10,257 nucleotides of DNA from Alphaproteobacteria bacterium. GTDB lineage: Bacteria > Pseudomonadota > Alphaproteobacteria > Rickettsiales > SXRF01. The notes beneath the pieces were generated by a model. The model was given only the letters and a program-made list of their open reading frames with translations. It had not been told where the DNA came from and made no database searches. Positions within the stretch are counted from its first letter, which is position 1. The number at the start of each line of letters is the position of its first letter. The position numbers and the translations under genes are program-made. The stretch is taken from assembly GCA_019243895.1 (NCBI GenBank), contig JAFATP010000226.1, positions 1 through 10,257 of the forward strand, read 5' to 3'. Below are positions 7,780-10,257 of the stretch, piece after piece.

Positions 7780-7950
7780 ATGTATGCCGTTATGGTTGCC
7801 GAATGGCGCAGCCTAGTAGGCGTTATCCGAACTCGCCGAATTAACAGTGCTGATTATTTCGCTGCTAACCTCTATTTTCCACCTTCCGGGACATGTCACT
7901 ACAGGTTAGCGTATTATTTTCGCAATCATTCCCAATTGGTATGCCAATGA
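7780..7950 (+). CDS. Doubtful 56-codon ORF upstream of and overlapping the glucosaminidase gene
   Basis: An open frame of 56 codons runs from ATG 7780 (alternative ATG 7792) to TGA 7948-7950. Its stop overlaps the in-frame ATG 7947 of the glucosaminidase gene in an ATGA arrangement, which would allow translational coupling. The predicted peptide begins MYAVMVAEWRSLVGV and has no recognised domain, signal peptide or membrane segment. No Shine-Dalgarno sequence precedes either start. It is listed because the glucosaminidase gene also lacks a clear ribosome site. It may well be chance. Confidence 0.15.
   Translation: MYAVMVAEWRSLVGVIRTRRINSADYFAANLYFPPSGTCHYRLAYYFRNHSQLVCQ
7811..7821. promoter_or_regulatory. 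11-bp palindrome in the divergent intergenic region
   Basis: GCCTA-G-TAGGC is a perfect inverted repeat with a one-base centre, in the region between the DUF3833 gene (minus) and the glucosaminidase gene (plus). It could be an operator for either gene. Nothing else supports binding, and an 11-bp palindrome can occur by chance. The rest of this 204-nt region shows no convincing promoter. Confidence 0.2.
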
Positions 7951-8726
7951 ACTATAATAATCTAAGAAAAACATTAGAGGCCAATCGATTTTATTATGCC
8001 AAGATGTTTGAGGCCATGCGACCGGCGCATGAAAAAATTCATACTAAGCAGAAGCAGATTATCACCCGCTTTTATCACAAAGCTGCTCAAATGGAAGCGC
8101 GCCTGCAGGCGATGGAGGCGGAATTCGGCTACAAATACAACTCGAAGTCGCATAAATTCAATCCATATCACGATGACTTGGGACGATTTACCTTTGGGCC
8201 GGGAGGAGGTGGCAATGCAGACGGTGTTACTGACGCCGACCGCAAAAATCCGCGCTTCCAAGGAATGACTGACACGCAAATCAAAAAGCAGAAATTCGTG
8301 GATGCACATTTGGCGGTGGCGGAGAAAGGCGCGCAGCAATTAAACGTGCCGGTGCAAAACCTGCTTGGCCTGTCCGCGCTTGAATCCGGTTGGGGAGTTG
8401 GTGATCGATTTGCCAGCGAAGGCAATAATTTCTTTGGGCTGCATTATCCTGCGCCATTTAGCGGTTCGCCCATGTATGCAGCTTTAAGCGGTGCGCCTGT
8501 GGCGACATTCGCCAACTACGAAGCATCGATGAATTCCTTTATCGTCAGCGATGGAAATATAATTCGCGGCATTTCCGATCCCACTGCATTTGCCGAAGCA
8601 TTGCAGAATTCAGGGAAATTCGGTATAAATCGGAATGGTACAGCGGTTTCTACATATGTACCCAATATGGTGAGTACGATTCATGGCCTATCATCTTATA
8701 TTGCCCGCACAAGGAATTTGCGCTGA
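7893..8726 (+). CDS. Glucosaminidase-domain (GH73/FlgJ-like) protein, putative antibacterial effector
   Basis: Up to 277 residues in three parts. The N-terminal part (to about residue 85) is helical, charged and rich in Lys, Gln and aromatics, with no signal peptide or membrane segment. A linker (residues 90-107) reads NPYHDDLGRFTF then GPGGGG. The C-terminal glucosaminidase domain (about 130-275) has catalytic-type Glu164 in LSALESGWG, EGNNFFGL, 'FANYEASMNSF' and YVPNMVSTIHGL. The family cleaves the N-acetylglucosaminyl bond in peptidoglycan (known for FlgJ and LytB-type enzymes). With no export signal it must be delivered by a secretion machine, lysis or a phage-like particle. The next gene overlaps by 1 nt and encodes a Sec-exported small protein, the layout of effector-immunity pairs such as Tge2-Tgi2. 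The start is unresolved: ATG 7893, 7941 and 7947 all lack a well-spaced ribosome site, and 7947 begins the helical part. The gene is more AT-rich than its neighbours, suggesting transfer. A phage-derived lysin is the alternative. Confidence 0.8.
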   Translation: MSLQVSVLFSQSFPIGMPMNYNNLRKTLEANRFYYAKMFEAMRPAHEKIHTKQKQIITRFYHKAAQMEARLQAMEAEFGYKYNSKSHKFNPYHDDLGRFTFGPGGGGNADGVTDADRKNPRFQGMTDTQIKKQKFVDAHLAVAEKGAQQLNVPVQNLLGLSALESGWGVGDRFASEGNNFFGLHYPAPFSGSPMYAALSGAPVATFANYEASMNSFIVSDGNIIRGISDPTAFAEALQNSGKFGINRNGTAVSTYVPNMVSTIHGLSSYIARTRNLR

Positions 8727-9169
8727 TGAAATTAAGCTTGCTAGTGCAGATGATTTTAATCGTGGTGCTATCAATACCGGTCTACGCAGAAGAAGTCCCT
8801 CAGAAAGTTAATAACCGGTTAGGCAGCGAGTTAGTATATCTTATTACAAAACATAAAGGAATTTTGTCAGTGCCCGGAGTTTACGATCATTTTGATGATC
8901 CTGAGCATCCTTTTCTAATGTACCATCTGCTCGGTGAACATTCAGGCACAGCGGGTTGGTTCGCGGTCAACATATGGACAGGCGATGTATGGAATACGAT
9001 GGGGGGCGATAACTGCATCCATTATGACACGCCCGCTTTGCGCCAGGAAATCGATAAAATCAAGGCGCGATTTACCAAAGCGGAGCTAAGAGAATATAAA
9101 CGCCTGAGTGAGTTAAGGCCGGGGCGCATTTCAGATCTTGAACCGTGCGGATCGCCCGGCGGGTCATAG
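8726..9169 (+). CDS. Small Sec-exported protein, putative periplasmic immunity protein
   Basis: A 147-residue protein not recognised as any named family. A clear signal peptide (MKLSLLVQMILIVVLSIPVYA, cleavage likely before EEVPQK) sends it to the periplasm. The mature part of about 126 residues has 'GWFAVNIWTGDVWNTMGG', a Cys in GDNCIHYD, a basic helix 'KARFTKAELREYKRL', and a second Cys near the C-terminus (EPCGSP) that could form a disulfide. The start codon shares one base with the stop of the glucosaminidase gene (TGATG), and AAGGA at 8711-8715 lies 10 nt upstream, so the two are translationally coupled. A periplasmic partner coupled to a peptidoglycan hydrolase that lacks a signal peptide is what an immunity protein against periplasmic attack would look like (inference). 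It could instead be a chaperone-like or unrelated secreted protein. The gene shares the lower GC of its partner. Confidence 0.75.
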   Translation: MKLSLLVQMILIVVLSIPVYAEEVPQKVNNRLGSELVYLITKHKGILSVPGVYDHFDDPEHPFLMYHLLGEHSGTAGWFAVNIWTGDVWNTMGGDNCIHYDTPALRQEIDKIKARFTKAELREYKRLSELRPGRISDLEPCGSPGGS

Positions 9170-9194
9170 ACATACCCCTACGAAATTTGAACCT

Positions 9195-9280
9195 ATGTAG
9201 GCATTATAATCAGCAACTTAATATTCCATGGGAATTTAGACAGGCGTGGAGGACAAATTCAAAATTTATGCAGCCTACAT
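9195..9280. repeat. Inverted and direct repeats between the effector pair and tRNA-Arg
   Basis: A perfect 8-bp inverted repeat has arms ATGTAGGC at 9195-9202 and GCCTACAT at 9273-9280. Just beside the arms lies an imperfect direct repeat, ATCAGC-AA-CTTAAT (9209-9222) and ATCAGC-G-CTTAAT (9279-9291). The stretch is AT-rich and non-coding. These could be binding or recombination sites or decayed element ends; their role is not known. Confidence 0.35.
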
Positions 9281-9312
9281 CAGCGCTTAATCTCACTGTC
9301 TCATATTGAGAA

Positions 9313-9389
9313 TGGCGCACCCGGCGGGACTCGAACCCACAACCCCCAGCTTAGAAGGCTGGTGCTCTATCCGGTTGAGCTACGGGTGC
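9313..9389 (-). tRNA. tRNA-Arg (anticodon TCT), CCA encoded
   Basis: On the minus strand the cloverleaf is complete. The acceptor stem GCACCCG/CGGGTGC pairs perfectly and the D-stem is GCTC/GAGC. The anticodon stem CCAGC/GCTGG holds the loop CTTCTAA, with anticodon TCT. The T-arm is GTGGG-TTCGAGT-CCCGC, followed by discriminator G and a genome-encoded CCA at 9313-9315. It reads AGA codons. Its 3' end faces the AT-rich effector pair, the side on which tRNA-targeting elements normally insert. Confidence 0.97.
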
Positions 9390-9396
9390 CTTGCCC

Positions 9397-9423
9397 ATAA
9401 TAATAACACGATTTTGCTTGCAA
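9397..9423 (-). promoter_or_regulatory. Candidate promoter for tRNA-Arg
   Basis: Reading the minus strand, TTGCAA (9423-9418) and TATTAT (9402-9397) resemble -35 and -10 boxes with a short 15-nt spacer, ending 8 nt before the tRNA 5' base. The position is right, but the spacing is suboptimal. Confidence 0.3.
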
Positions 9424-9464
9424 TTGCGCCGCGCGGCGATAAAGCTGCTGGCCCGAAAGCAAGC
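9416..9464 (+). promoter_or_regulatory. Structured leader candidate upstream of ahcY
   Basis: GCTTGC (9416-9421) can pair with GCAAGC (9459-9464), enclosing a perfect 12-bp palindrome CGCCGCGCGGCG (9427-9438) that folds as a 4-bp stem with a GCGC loop. It lies 20 nt before the start codon. It does not match the SAH or SAM riboswitch motifs I know. It may be an operator, an RNA structure or chance in GC-rich DNA. Confidence 0.25.
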
Positions 9465-9484
9465 GCCATAGAAGAGGAAGCCTC

Positions 9485-10257
9485 ATGCCAATGCAAGCGA
9501 AACCCGCCATGAATTTCACCGATTATAAAGTCGCCGATTTAAGCCTGGCCGAATGGGGCCGCAAGGAAATCTCGCTGGCGGAAACCGAGATGCCGGGGCT
9601 GATGGCGCTGCGCAGCGAATACAAGGGCAAGAAGCCGCTTTCCGGCGCGCGCATCGCGGGCTGCCTGCATATGACCATCCAGACGGCGGTGCTGATCGAA
9701 ACGCTGACGGCGCTCGGCGCGGAAATCCGCTGGAGCAGCTGCAATATTTTCTCCACGCAGGATCAGGCCGCGGCCGCCATCGCCGCCGCCGGCATTCCCG
9801 TGTTCGCATGGAAGGGCGAGACCGAGCAGGAATATGAATGGTGCGTCGAGCAGACCATCAAGGGCCCCGGCGGCTGGCTGCCCAACATGATTCTCGACGA
9901 CGGCGGCGACCTGACCAAGGTGATGCACGACGCCTATCCGGAGGCGATGGCGGACATCCGCGGCATCTCCGAGGAAACCACCACCGGCGTGCACCGGCTG
10001 CGCGAGATGGAAAAAGCGGGCACGCTGCGGGCGCCCGCCATTGACGTGAATAATTCCGTCACCAAGTCCAAGTTCGACAATCTGTACGGCTGCCGCGAAA
10101 GCCTGCCGGACGGGCTGAAGCGCGCCACCGACATCATGTTCGCCGGCAAGATCGCGGTGGTGGCCGGGTTCGGCGATGTGGGCAAGGGCTGCGCCGAGAG
10201 CTTGCGCGCGCAAGGCGCCCGCGTCATCGTCACCGAGATCGACCCCATCTGCGCCCT
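9485..10257 (+). CDS. ahcY: Adenosylhomocysteinase, N-terminal 257 residues (cut by window end)
   Basis: S-adenosyl-L-homocysteine hydrolase is a cytoplasmic NAD-dependent enzyme that splits SAH into adenosine and homocysteine, clearing the inhibitor left by methyltransferases. Visible signatures: H62 in [20 protein letters not shown]138-D139 in MILDDGGD, E164 in SEETTTGVH, and K194, D198, N199 and C203 in the [14 protein letters not shown] block. The Rossmann glycine motif GFGDVGKG is at residues 228-235. All known catalytic positions in this part are present. Between DDGGD and SEETTTG there are only about 20 residues, so the roughly 40-residue insertion common in bacterial enzymes is absent, as in the human protein. 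AGGA at 9475-9478, 6 nt before ATG 9485, favours that start; ATG 9491 and 9509 are alternatives. The gene continues beyond the window, so it is partial only because of the boundary. Upstream are a divergent tRNA-Arg and a possible structured leader. Confidence 0.97.
   Translation, partial: MPMQAKPAMNFTDYKVADLSLAEWGRKEISLAETEMPGLMALRSEYKGKKPLSGARIAGCLHMTIQTAVLIETLTALGAEIRWSSCNIFSTQDQAAAAIAAAGIPVFAWKGETEQEYEWCVEQTIKGPGGWLPNMILDDGGDLTKVMHDAYPEAMADIRGISEETTTGVHRLREMEKAGTLRAPAIDVNNSVTKSKFDNLYGCRESLPDGLKRATDIMFAGKIAVVAGFGDVGKGCAESLRAQGARVIVTEIDPICA

Noticed and set aside
7893..9312. Complete prophage or integrative element
   Set aside because: No integrase, structural, replication or transposase gene is present, and no second copy of the tRNA 3' end was found in the window.
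9390..9484. SAH riboswitch upstream of ahcY
   Set aside because: The conserved core I would expect (a GAGGAGCG-type segment and its pseudoknot partner) is absent; only generic hairpins are seen.
9306..9512. Plus-strand ORF beginning MRMAHPAGLEPTT
   Set aside because: This is the well-known spurious protein produced by reading antisense through a tRNA gene.
9539..10213. Minus-strand open frame (224 codons) opposite ahcY
   Set aside because: It is fully antisense to an unmistakable adenosylhomocysteinase and has low-complexity composition.

Overview
The window looks like chromosomal DNA from a Gram-negative bacterium, most likely an alphaproteobacterium. The reasons are a GC-rich body with dense short-spaced genes, a TonB-dependent outer-membrane receptor, periplasmic proteins with Sec and Tat signals, and an adenosylhomocysteinase whose N-terminus reads like alphaproteobacterial AhcY. 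The lineage is an inference from a single window.

Layout from left to right, all on + unless noted. (1) 33-932 is an isocitrate lyase/PEP mutase superfamily enzyme. (2) 1004-2491 is a Tat-exported glucoamylase-family (GH144-like) glycoside hydrolase with its own plausible promoter, followed by an intrinsic terminator at 2505-2535. (3) 2654-7109 is a compact four-gene operon: TonB-dependent receptor, YfiR-like periplasmic protein, membrane histidine kinase with HAMP, and a stand-alone Rcp1/CheY-like receiver. The junctions are 23 nt, 0 nt and a 4-nt ATGA overlap. The gene set suggests a chain from outer membrane to periplasm to inner membrane to cytoplasm, with a histidine kinase where the known YfiBNR system has a diguanylate cyclase. 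(4) 7152-7688 on the minus strand is a DUF3833 exported protein convergent to the operon. (5) 7893-9169 is a visibly more AT-rich pair: a glucosaminidase-domain protein without a signal peptide, overlapped by 1 nt with a small Sec-exported protein of no recognised family. This has the architecture of a peptidoglycan-degrading antibacterial effector with a periplasmic immunity protein. (6) 9313-9389 on the minus strand is tRNA-Arg(TCT) with encoded CCA. The AT-rich pair sits on its 3' side, the usual side for integrated elements. (7) From 9485 the ahcY gene begins and runs off the window.

The most interesting parts are the putative effector-immunity pair next to the tRNA and the receptor-YfiR-kinase-receiver operon. 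No integrase, transposase, CRISPR array, secretion-system gene or known riboswitch was recognised. No gene-free stretch exceeds 300 bases; the largest is the 204-nt divergent region 7689-7892, which holds only an 11-bp palindrome and a doubtful short ORF.
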